From assembly GCA_017552965.1 (NCBI GenBank), contig JAFZNQ010000018.1, forward strand, positions 1-37,688: a DNA stretch of 37,688 bases. Reading direction: 5' to 3'. The position numbers and the translations under genes are program-made. Positions 8,265-15,711 of this stretch are shown here, in pieces; position 1 is the stretch's first letter, and each line of letters starts with the position of its first letter. The notes under the pieces were generated by a model that did no database searches, was not told the DNA's origin, and saw only the letters and a program-made list of their open reading frames with translations. This DNA is from Abditibacteriota bacterium. GTDB lineage: Bacteria; Armatimonadota; UBA5829.

Positions 8265-8315
8265 CCTGTTGACACAGGTCCGGATATAGGCTACAATGAA
8301 TATGACGCAGGTCAT
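8265..8315 (+). promoter_or_regulatory. consensus promoter with two inverted repeats, for the Gfo/Idh gene
   Basis: TTGACA (8269-8274), a 17-base spacer and TACAAT (8292-8297) form a near-consensus promoter. A 5-4-5 inverted repeat CCTGT-TGAC-ACAGG (8265-8278) covers the -35, and a second, ATGAC-GCAG-GTCAT (8302-8315), covers the expected transcription start. Both are placed where a repressor would block transcription, so they are operator candidates. Confidence 0.75.
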
Positions 8316-8351
8316 TTGTAACTTGAAAATCTATAAAAACGAGGCTGTAAT

Positions 8352-9428
8352 ATGAGCAAGAAAACCAAAGTTGCCATTATTGGTGTCGGAGGTATCTCCG
8401 AGGTGCATATCGCGGGCTACAAGGCCAACCCCGACGTGGAGCTGTACGCCTTTTGCGATATCAACGAAAAAAGACTGAAGGAAAAGGGAGCGAAGCACGG
8501 CATCACCCGCCTTTTCACCGACGAAGCCGAGATGCTGAAGGCCCTGCCCGAGATAGAAGCCGTCAGCGTATGTACCTGGAACGCTGCCCACGCGCCCTGC
8601 GCCATCATGGCGCTGAACGCAGGCAAGCACGTATTGTGCGAAAAGCCCATGGCCCTCAACTCCAAGCAGGCCCTGGAGATGAAGGCCGCTGCCGAAAAGA
8701 ACGGCAAGGTGCTGATGATAGGCTTTATGCGCCGCTTCGGCACCAACATGAGAGTACTCAAGGACTTTGTGGATGCGGGTGATTTTGGCGACATCTATTA
8801 TGCCAAGGCCAGATATATCCGCCGCAACGGCGCCCCCGGCGGCTGGTTCGGCGACAAGTCCCGCTCCGGCGGCGGTCCTCTCATCGACCTGGGAGTCCAT
8901 ATCATCGATATGGTCCGCTACATTATGGGCAAGCCCCAGCCTGTCAGCGTTTACGGCGCTACCTATGACAAGCTGAAGAACCGCCCGGACATCAAAAAGC
9001 TCCACGCCGGCTACACCGCTTCCGACGCAGGAACGGACAAGCCCAAGTTTGACGTGGAGGATATGGCGACTGCCCTTATCCGCTTTGACAACGGCGCAGT
9101 GCTGCACATAGAGGTCTCCTTCAGCCTGAACATACCTCAGGATGACGAGGAGAACGTGGAGATCTACGGCGACAAGGCCGGCGCTGTCCTGTTCCCCAAC
9201 CTGACCATCTACACCCAGCAGAACAACTATCTGACCAACGTCACCCTGGCTCAGGGCGTTCCTCACGAGTTCCACAGCATGTTTGAGATCGAGACTGCCC
9301 ACTTTATCAAGTGCGTCCGGGACGGCATAGAGTGCATCAACCCCGCCGAAGACGGCGTCGCTCTGATGAAGATACTGGATGCCGTTTACGAGTCCGCCCG
9401 CACGGGCCACGAAGTGATCATCAAATAA
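8352..9428 (+). CDS. Gfo/Idh/MocA-family NAD(P)-dependent oxidoreductase
   Basis: A 358-residue cytoplasmic dehydrogenase. The N-terminal Rossmann fold shows VAIIGVGGISEVH (GxGxxx nucleotide loop from residue 11) and the family signature CEKPMALN with E97-K98-P99. The C-terminal beta-sheet substrate domain includes GGGPLIDLGVHIIDMVRYI, which carries the conserved Asp and His of the active site. Members oxidise a hydroxyl of sugars, inositols or sugar nucleotides with NAD or NADP; the substrate is not readable. GAGGCTGTAAT precedes the start. The gene has its own consensus promoter with two inverted repeats, suggesting substrate-responsive control, and ends at a two-way terminator shared with the convergent ROK kinase gene. 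It is apparently monocistronic. Confidence 0.9.
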   Translation: MSKKTKVAIIGVGGISEVHIAGYKANPDVELYAFCDINEKRLKEKGAKHGITRLFTDEAEMLKALPEIEAVSVCTWNAAHAPCAIMALNAGKHVLCEKPMALNSKQALEMKAAAEKNGKVLMIGFMRRFGTNMRVLKDFVDAGDFGDIYYAKARYIRRNGAPGGWFGDKSRSGGGPLIDLGVHIIDMVRYIMGKPQPVSVYGATYDKLKNRPDIKKLHAGYTASDAGTDKPKFDVEDMATALIRFDNGAVLHIEVSFSLNIPQDDEENVEIYGDKAGAVLFPNLTIYTQQNNYLTNVTLAQGVPHEFHSMFEIETAHFIKCVRDGIECINPAEDGVALMKILDAVYESARTGHEVIIK

Positions 9429-9433
9429 ATGAC

Positions 9434-9466
9434 AAAAAAATACGGGGCTTTTGCCCCGTTTTTTTT
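9434..9466. terminator. bidirectional intrinsic terminator
   Basis: A perfect 7-bp stem ACGGGGC / GCCCCGT (9442-9448 with 9453-9459) and TTTT loop, with an A7 run before it and a T8 run after it. It can end both the Gfo/Idh transcript (plus) and the ROK kinase transcript (minus). Confidence 0.92.
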
Positions 9467-9473
9467 GTCTCCG

Positions 9474-10457
9474 TCAGGCGTATTCGCCTCTGTAGGCCAG
9501 TCCGGCGGCGCCCAGCACGCCGGCCATATTGTCCAGAGGGGACTGTATCACCCTGCATTTTTCCGCCAGGGAAGGGATTGCCGTTCGGAAAGCCGTGGCC
9601 TTCAGAGCCTCAAACAGGGTCTCCGATTGTCCTACGCCGCCGCCTATCACTATCAGATCGGGATTGAATATATTGATGGCGTTGGCTACTCCCAGACCCA
9701 TGTAATGGCCTGTTTCCCTCAGCACCTCCAGGCACAGCTCGTCGCCTCTTTCGGCGTAGATATCTATGTCCTTGGGCGTGATCCGGTCCTGCTGCAGCTC
9801 GGTGATGCCGGAGGAGGCGCCGCCCTGCAGCTTGTCCAGACAGCGGGCTATGATGGCGTCTCTTCCGCAGTAGGCCTCCAGGCAGCCTCTGGCGCCGCAC
9901 ACGCACCGGGGGCCGTCTTCGCTGATGACTATATGCCCCATCTCGGGAGAGGCAAAAACGCCCCTCAGAGGCTTGCCGTCTATGATCACGCCGCTGCCTA
10001 TGCCCGTGCCCATGGTGAACATCACCATGGCCCGGGATTCTTTGCCGGCGCCGTAAAAGTATTCGCCGAAGGCCGCCGCGTTCACGTCGTTGCCTATGTA
10101 GTATTTGTAGCCGGAATGCTGCGCCAGGGCTTGGTACAGGTTCTTGCCGTCCCATTCCTTGAAGTTGGGCACAAAAAACATATCGCCGGAGGGGGCGTCA
10201 AATACTCCCGGGGTCCCCATGCCGCAGGCTATCACGTCTCTTTTTCTCAGCCCCGCGTCCTTGACCGCCTTGTCGGCAGCCTCGGATATCTGGCGGCATG
10301 TGGCGTCCATGCCTTCCTTGGCAAGAGAAGGGTATTCTATGCGGCTCAGGATGTTGCCGTCGTGGCTCACCGCCGAAGCGGTCACCGTGGTGCCTCCCAG
10401 GTCTATGCCTACGGCATAACCTCCGTCTGTGTTGCGAATGGGCAGGATGTTGTTCAT
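9474..10457 (-). CDS. ROK-family sugar kinase (glucokinase-like)
   Basis: A 327-residue ROK protein. GIDLGGTTVTASAV (from residue 17) is the ATP phosphate-binding block. GNDVNAAAFGEY places the catalytic base at D124. EMGHIVISEDGPRCVCG followed by ARGCLEAYCG is the ROK zinc signature, with H175, C185, C187 and C192. No helix-turn-helix domain is present, so this is a kinase and not a NagC/XylR-type repressor. The length fits bacterial glucokinases; N-acetylglucosamine or another hexose could be the substrate. The ATG is preceded by AGGGAGCACGCT. It begins about 40 bases after the HD-GYP gene with no promoter visible between, so the two may be co-transcribed. Confidence 0.9.
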   Translation of the reverse strand: MNNILPIRNTDGGYAVGIDLGGTTVTASAVSHDGNILSRIEYPSLAKEGMDATCRQISEAADKAVKDAGLRKRDVIACGMGTPGVFDAPSGDMFFVPNFKEWDGKNLYQALAQHSGYKYYIGNDVNAAAFGEYFYGAGKESRAMVMFTMGTGIGSGVIIDGKPLRGVFASPEMGHIVISEDGPRCVCGARGCLEAYCGRDAIIARCLDKLQGGASSGITELQQDRITPKDIDIYAERGDELCLEVLRETGHYMGLGVANAINIFNPDLIVIGGGVGQSETLFEALKATAFRTAIPSLAEKCRVIQSPLDNMAGVLGAAGLAYRGEYA

Positions 10458-10497
10458 AGCGTGCTCCCTGATGTATGTGTGTATCTGCGCTGCCGGG

Positions 10498-12645
10498 TCA
10501 TGACCCCGGGCGCTCGTCGCCGGCGTCTTGACTCATATTGCTTGCCATTATTTCCCGGACCTTGTCTCCGGCGTGGATGAAGGCCTCCGCCACCCTGGGG
10601 TCAAAGTGGGTGCCTATCCCTTCCTTTATGATGGACATGGCTTTTTCGTAGGAAAAGCCCTTCTTGTAGCTGCGTTCCGACACCAGAGCGTCAAATACGT
10701 CCGCCACCGCCATTATACGGGCTGCAAGAGGGATATCCTCTCCCTTGAGCCCTTCGGGGTAGCCGGACCCGTTCCATTTTTCGTGATGGTAGAGGGCCAG
10801 CCTCATGGCGGGCAGGAGAAACTCGGCGTCTTTGCTGCCCACCTCCTGCATGGCTTTGTTCAGAAAGTCTCTGCCGTATTCGGTGTGCTTCTTCATGATG
10901 GCAAATTCTTCGTCCGTGAGCTTGCCCGGCTTGTTGAGGATGGTGTCGGACACGGATATCTTGCCTACGTCGTGGAGGGCGGCGGACAGATTCACGTTGG
11001 CCTTGAAGGTGTCGTCTATCTGGTCGGTGTATATGCCTTCCTTCACCAACTGATCCATTATCAGATTGGTATAAGCGCAGGTGTTCTTGATGTGGGTCCC
11101 GGTGTTTTCGTCCCGGCTTTCCACCGCTTCGGCAAGGGTCCTGATCAGGGAGCCCTGCAGTCTGCGGATCTGTTCGTTCTTGGCGTCGTTCTCGGCGATC
11201 TGACCGATGATATCCTCTATATTCTTGCGCACAGCCTTGTACAGATTGCCCATTTCGTCCTTGCTGTCTATGGCAAACCCGTTGAGCTTCCGCAGGGTGC
11301 GGGCGGGGGCCTCGTTTCCGGCGTGTTCGCCGGTGGCCCGGGCGATCTTGTTGATGGGGGATATGACGTACATATTGGCCAGACTGATGGCCAGGGTCAG
11401 GATCAGGATGATGGCGCCGCAGAAGAGGCAGAAGACCTTTGCCAGAAACTGTTTTGAGGACATGGATATGAAGTCCATGTCTATATCCACCCCGGCGTAG
11501 CCCTGACATACCCCTTTGGAATCCATGAGAGGCTCGTAGAGAGTCAGCAGCCAGCCGTAGCGTTCGTCGCTGATGATGGGGTCGATCTTGTTGCCCTTCA
11601 GCAGGTCGGGCACGCGCTCCCTGAAGACCTCGTCAAAGGGGATCACCGCGCCGGGCTCTTCTCCCGGAGTGTCGGGGGTGTCCGGATCGAAGACCACGTG
11701 GCAGCCGTCGGGGAGTATCTTGTACACGTACACGTATTTGATGTATTTGGTGCTCCTCATCAGGTGAGCCAGATTGTCGTAGGTCTCCGTATAGCCCTCC
11801 GCCTGCCTGCCCTTCTTCAGATATTCGTTGATCCTGTCTGCGTCAACGTAGTTTTTGGTCACCTGCAGGACTCCGTTGGCCAGGGGTATCTGCTGCTCCA
11901 CCGAGCTTTTTCTGTACTGGTCGTAGCTGAAGAAGGTGATGGAAAAGGCGATGAGAAGGCAGGCAAGGGTCACAAAACAGATGACCTTGTCCCCCAGGGA
12001 CACCCGCCCGGTCCGCAGCCTGCGCAGGAAGGGCTCTTCGCCCCGGCGGTGAAAGTCCAGAAATCTGAATTTGTTTTTCAGGGAGCCCGGAAGGAGCTGC
12101 AGGATGACGACGGTGACCGCCACCGAGATAGCTTTGTCAAAGAGATCCAGTATGATGTCCGCCGAGAGCTGGGACAGGAAGGGGGACAGATGCCGGGCGG
12201 CGCAGATCGTCATGGCAAGATCAGAGGATATGCCGTCGCCGAATTCAAAGCCGTTCAGGTACCAGGTCAGGACGGAGCCGGCTCCTCCGCCTATAAGAGC
12301 CAGGGCCGCAACGATCACCGGAAGGGTGACCAGGCGGTCAAAATACTTTCTCCGGGCAAAGCCGGCGGCCGCCGCGCCTATCAGCAGACTGATAAAGCTG
12401 TAGTAGGTGGTGGCAGGGTCGGCGATACCGTTGATCAGATTGGTGACAAAGCCTACCGTCATCGCGGGGATAAAGCCTCCCAGCACTGCCGCCAGCAGAT
12501 TGCCTATTACGTCCAGATATACGGGCAGATCAAAGCGGAGGGCTGTTTTGGCTGCTATGATGTTTATGAGAAGGCACGCTGCGCACAGCAAAAGAAAACA
12601 GCGGCATTGCGATCTTCTATTTGTCGAAACGGATGTTTGGTTCAT
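10498..12645 (-). CDS. membrane HD-GYP cyclic-di-GMP phosphodiesterase with transporter-like N-terminus
   Basis: A 715-residue sensor enzyme. Residues about 15-185 hold five or so membrane segments (DVIGNLLAAVLGGFIPAMTV, then FVTNLINGIADP) that resemble the substrate-binding S component of ECF vitamin transporters. A membrane helix at about 219-240, an extracytoplasmic Cache-like sensor (about 241-400, with GWLLTLYEPL and GYAGVDIDMDF), another helix (403-425) and a HAMP-like linker follow. The catalytic HD-GYP domain starts near 500: HD at 558-559 in ALHDVGKI, H620-H621, and GSGYP with GYP at 628-630. HD-GYP enzymes hydrolyse c-di-GMP. The HD and GYP motifs are intact, so it should be active. 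A promoter at 12702-12730 serves it. Confidence 0.9.
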   Translation of the reverse strand: MNQTSVSTNRRSQCRCFLLLCAACLLINIIAAKTALRFDLPVYLDVIGNLLAAVLGGFIPAMTVGFVTNLINGIADPATTYYSFISLLIGAAAAGFARRKYFDRLVTLPVIVAALALIGGGAGSVLTWYLNGFEFGDGISSDLAMTICAARHLSPFLSQLSADIILDLFDKAISVAVTVVILQLLPGSLKNKFRFLDFHRRGEEPFLRRLRTGRVSLGDKVICFVTLACLLIAFSITFFSYDQYRKSSVEQQIPLANGVLQVTKNYVDADRINEYLKKGRQAEGYTETYDNLAHLMRSTKYIKYVYVYKILPDGCHVVFDPDTPDTPGEEPGAVIPFDEVFRERVPDLLKGNKIDPIISDERYGWLLTLYEPLMDSKGVCQGYAGVDIDMDFISMSSKQFLAKVFCLFCGAIILILTLAISLANMYVISPINKIARATGEHAGNEAPARTLRKLNGFAIDSKDEMGNLYKAVRKNIEDIIGQIAENDAKNEQIRRLQGSLIRTLAEAVESRDENTGTHIKNTCAYTNLIMDQLVKEGIYTDQIDDTFKANVNLSAALHDVGKISVSDTILNKPGKLTDEEFAIMKKHTEYGRDFLNKAMQEVGSKDAEFLLPAMRLALYHHEKWNGSGYPEGLKGEDIPLAARIMAVADVFDALVSERSYKKGFSYEKAMSIIKEGIGTHFDPRVAEAFIHAGDKVREIMASNMSQDAGDERPGS

Positions 12646-12701
12646 AACGTGATCTCTTTGTCAGACGCCGGCGCAGGCTGCGAAGGCGCGTATTCACTAT
12701 T

Positions 12702-12730
12702 ATTTTATCAACAAAAAAGCCGCAGTTCAA
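12702..12730 (-). promoter_or_regulatory. promoter for the HD-GYP gene
   Basis: On the minus strand, TTGAAC (12730-12725), a 17-base spacer, and TAAAAT (12707-12702). The expected leader is about 50 bases. It is divergent from the sirtuin promoter. Confidence 0.6.
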
Positions 12731-12742
12731 TACCGGCTCTTC

Positions 12743-12757
12743 TTTGCGCAGCGCAAA
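12743..12757. promoter_or_regulatory. 15-bp perfect palindrome, operator candidate
   Basis: TTTGCGC-A-GCGCAAA, a perfect 7-1-7 inverted repeat. It sits between the divergent HD-GYP and sirtuin promoters, about 40 bases upstream of the sirtuin -10 box. Confidence 0.45.
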
Positions 12758-12791
12758 AAATCTCCGGGCAGGGCAGTTTTTTCCTGCAGTA

Positions 12792-12800
12792 TGCTATAAT
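12792..12800 (+). promoter_or_regulatory. extended -10 promoter for the sirtuin gene
   Basis: TGCTATAAT matches the extended -10 consensus; no convincing -35 is visible. The gene starts 36 bases downstream. Confidence 0.6.
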
Positions 12801-12835
12801 AGAACTGAACGAACTATTTTTCGGCAGGATCTATT

Positions 12836-13615
12836 ATGCAGAAAATAACAGGAAGAGAGCTGCCTTCGGAGCTTTTGGATGCGCTGAAGGACGCGGGGAA
12901 GGTGTTTTGCTTTACCGGGGCAGGCATCAGCAAGGAGTCCGGGCTGCCTACCTACAGGGACCTGGACGATGGTATGTGGCGCAACTACGACCCCATGACC
13001 TTTGCCACCTACGAAGGCTTCATAGACAATACTCCCCTGGTATGGAACAACTTCATCTCCAGATACCGCCAGATAGCGGCGGCGCAGCCCAACGAAGGGC
13101 ACAAGGCTCTGGGGCGGATGGACAGGTATTACAGAGATTTTTACGTGTGCACCCAGAACGTGGACGACCTGCATGAGCGGGGCGGCCTCGGCAGGCTCGG
13201 GCACATACACGGCTCTGCCGCCAACGTCAGATGCATCAAGTGCGGCAGACGCAGCCCCGTCACCGAGGAGCTGCTGGCCCGGGAGGTCACAGAGGACACC
13301 ATACCCAGATGCTCCGTGTGCGGCAATATACTGAGGCCGGATATAGTCTGGTTCGGAGAGACCGTGCCCATAGACGTCCTGCAAAAGTCCGCAGACTATG
13401 CCTATTCCTGTGACGTCTTCATCATTATCGGGACCAGTATGGAGGTCAGCGGAGGCTACGGACTGCTGAGCTACGCCCGGCAGGGAGGCGCCCTCACGGT
13501 GGACGTGAATCCTCACGGCAGCGCCGTCAGCGGACAATGCGACTATTGGCTGCAGGGCCCCGCGGGGCTGTTTTTGCCCGCCATAGCCGACGAACTGGAG
13601 GCCGGCAGGGCCTGA
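12836..13615 (+). CDS. Sir2-family NAD-dependent protein deacylase (sirtuin)
   Basis: A 259-residue sirtuin. Sirtuins use NAD to remove acyl groups from lysine. The NAD-binding GAGISKESGLPTYR starts at residue 28, TQNVDDLHE at 106, and the catalytic histidine is H125 in GHIHG. Four zinc cysteines are C133, C136, C159 and C162. RPDIVWFGE and GTSMEVSGG complete the fold. At the position where CobB and SIRT5 carry the Tyr-x-x-Arg pair that binds succinyl or malonyl groups, this protein appears to have F73-x-x-R76 (FISRYRQ), so its acyl preference is open. It has its own extended -10 promoter and is followed after 54 bases by a GH3 glycosidase, possibly in one transcript. Confidence 0.92.
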   Translation: MQKITGRELPSELLDALKDAGKVFCFTGAGISKESGLPTYRDLDDGMWRNYDPMTFATYEGFIDNTPLVWNNFISRYRQIAAAQPNEGHKALGRMDRYYRDFYVCTQNVDDLHERGGLGRLGHIHGSAANVRCIKCGRRSPVTEELLAREVTEDTIPRCSVCGNILRPDIVWFGETVPIDVLQKSADYAYSCDVFIIIGTSMEVSGGYGLLSYARQGGALTVDVNPHGSAVSGQCDYWLQGPAGLFLPAIADELEAGRA

Positions 13616-13669
13616 GAGCCTGCCATGACGAACGGGGCGTCTGCGACGCCCGCAAAAAAAGGAACCTAT

Positions 13670-15679
13670 ATGAAGAACAAAGACATCTTAGAGCAGCTTA
13701 CCATCGACGAAAAGATCGCCATGCTGACCGGCGCGAGCGGTATGTCCACCGTGGGAGTGGAGAGACTGGGCATCGCCCCGGTGGTCATGTGCGACGGTCC
13801 CAGCGGACCTCACAGAAACGAGGATCTGCAGATATGCTATCCCTCATCGGCTCTCACGGCCAATTCCTTTGATCCGGAGCTGATGGAGGAGACGGCCGCC
13901 GCCATGGGCGTGGACTGTATAGAGCAGGGCTCGGACATGCTCCTCGCTCCCGGCGTGACCCTGAAGAGGACTCCTCTCTGCGGCCGCAACTTCGAATACT
14001 TTTCCGAGGACCCTCTCCTCTCGGGCAAAATGGGCGCCGCCTTTATCAGAGGCGTGCAGTCCAAAGGGGTGGCCACTTCCCTGAAGCACTACGCCTGCAA
14101 CAACATAGAGCTGAACCGGGGGGCCATTTCCTCCAACGTGGACGAGCGGACCCTGAGGGAGATATATCTCCGGTCCTTTGAGATCGCGGTCAGGGAGGGC
14201 AAGCCCTGGACGGTGATGTGCTCCTACAACAAGATAAACTCCGTGTGGGCTTCGGAAAACAAATGGCTCCTCGATGACGTGCTGCGGGGGGACTGGGGCT
14301 ATGACGGCCTGGTGGTCTCCGACTGGGGCGCCGTGCACCACAGGGCAGAGTGCTTCAAGGCCAATCTCAACCTGCAGATGCCTCAGGACACCAAGACCTT
14401 TGAGGTCATCAAAAAGGATCTGGCCGAGGGCCGCATCACAGAGGCGGATATAGACAGGTGCGTGGACGAGCTCATCACTCTCGTCAAGAGAGTCTCCGGC
14501 AGAGCGAAGACCAACGCGAACTATAGCCGGGAGGCCCAGCACGAGCAGTGCGCCAAAGCGGCGGCTGCGGGCATGGTGCTCCTGAAAAACGACGGAGTAC
14601 TGCCCCTTGACCCGGACAAGATGAAAAAGGTGGCCGTCATAGGTCCCGCCGCCCTGAAACCCGTGTATTGCGGCAGCGGCTCCGCCTTTGTGAAGGTCAG
14701 GGACGAGAATCTGGACAGCCCTCTGCAAAAGCTGAAAGAGCTCTCCCGGGGCATAGAGTTTGACTATTTTGACGACGTGTTCGACGGCAGCGAGCCCGTA
14801 TTCGACCATGCCGTCTGGGCGCAGATGAACGGCAAGCTGGCGGACTATGACGCCTATCTCTTCTTTGTCAGCGATTTTGACACCACCGACGGCGAAGCCT
14901 ATGACAGGCTGTCCATCAATTTTGACAGCCGTCTGGAGGCCATGCTCATGCATTTCTGCGGCCACAAAAACACGGTGGTCATCATGCAGTCCGGCTCTGC
15001 CATGGCTCCCGTCTGGGGCTGGGACAAGAGCGCCGCGGCCATAGTGCAGATGGGCCTGGCCGGCGAGGCCGGAGGCACTGCCATAGCGCGCCTGCTGCTG
15101 GGACTGGAAAACTTTTCCGGCAAGCTGGCGGAGACCTATCCCCTGAGTCTGGATCAGGCCTTTTTCAACAAGACCGTGTTTGCCGACACGGGCAAGATCG
15201 ACTACAAGGAAGGGGTCTTTGTGGGCTACCGGTGGTACGACAGCTTTGGCATCCCCGTGTGGTATCCCTTCGGCCACGGCCTGAGCTATACCACCTTTGA
15301 ATATTCGGACCTGCAGATCTCGGAGGGGCAGGTGTCCTTCAGGATCAAAAACACGGGCAGCCGGAAGGGGAGCGAGGCTGCGCAGATATACGTGCGGCCG
15401 GTGGACAACACCAGACCCGCGCCAGTCTTTGCAGGCTTTGGAGCTCCCTCCTTTGACATAGTGTCCACCCAAATAAACAGGCCTTTCCAGGAGCTGAGGG
15501 ACTTTGTCAAGGTGACCCTGGAGCCGGGAGAAGAGACCACGGTGACAGTGGCCTTTGACGACAGCTGGTTCAGCTATTATTCCCCCGAGAAAAAAGGCTT
15601 TGTCAGGGACGTGTGCGATCATGAGATAGCCGTGGGCTCTTCTTCCAGAGACATCAGGCTCAAGGGCTTTGTAAAATAG
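13670..15679 (+). CDS. cytoplasmic GH3 beta-glycosidase
   Basis: A 669-residue glycoside hydrolase family 3 enzyme without a signal peptide. The (beta/alpha)8 domain contains KHYACNNIELNRGAIS, CSYNKINSVWASENKWLL and LVVSDWGAVH, where D218 is the predicted nucleophile. In the alpha/beta sandwich domain TTDGEAYDR places the acid/base at E409. A fibronectin III-like domain closes the protein (YPFGHGLSYTTFEYSDL onward). Such enzymes cleave beta-glucosides or beta-xylosides from oligosaccharide ends; here the substrate would be imported oligosaccharides. Compared with the secreted paralogue next to it, this one has about 20 extra residues in the last domain (DNTRPAPVFAGFGAPSF). The ATG at 13670 has AAAGGA upstream; the frame is open back to 13625. 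A GC-rich hairpin (13635-13651) lies just before the ribosome-binding site. Confidence 0.92.
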   Translation: MKNKDILEQLTIDEKIAMLTGASGMSTVGVERLGIAPVVMCDGPSGPHRNEDLQICYPSSALTANSFDPELMEETAAAMGVDCIEQGSDMLLAPGVTLKRTPLCGRNFEYFSEDPLLSGKMGAAFIRGVQSKGVATSLKHYACNNIELNRGAISSNVDERTLREIYLRSFEIAVREGKPWTVMCSYNKINSVWASENKWLLDDVLRGDWGYDGLVVSDWGAVHHRAECFKANLNLQMPQDTKTFEVIKKDLAEGRITEADIDRCVDELITLVKRVSGRAKTNANYSREAQHEQCAKAAAAGMVLLKNDGVLPLDPDKMKKVAVIGPAALKPVYCGSGSAFVKVRDENLDSPLQKLKELSRGIEFDYFDDVFDGSEPVFDHAVWAQMNGKLADYDAYLFFVSDFDTTDGEAYDRLSINFDSRLEAMLMHFCGHKNTVVIMQSGSAMAPVWGWDKSAAAIVQMGLAGEAGGTAIARLLLGLENFSGKLAETYPLSLDQAFFNKTVFADTGKIDYKEGVFVGYRWYDSFGIPVWYPFGHGLSYTTFEYSDLQISEGQVSFRIKNTGSRKGSEAAQIYVRPVDNTRPAPVFAGFGAPSFDIVSTQINRPFQELRDFVKVTLEPGEETTVTVAFDDSWFSYYSPEKKGFVRDVCDHEIAVGSSSRDIRLKGFVK

Positions 15680-15711
15680 GCGGCGCTGCCGCTGTCAATA
15701 AGGACTAAGGT

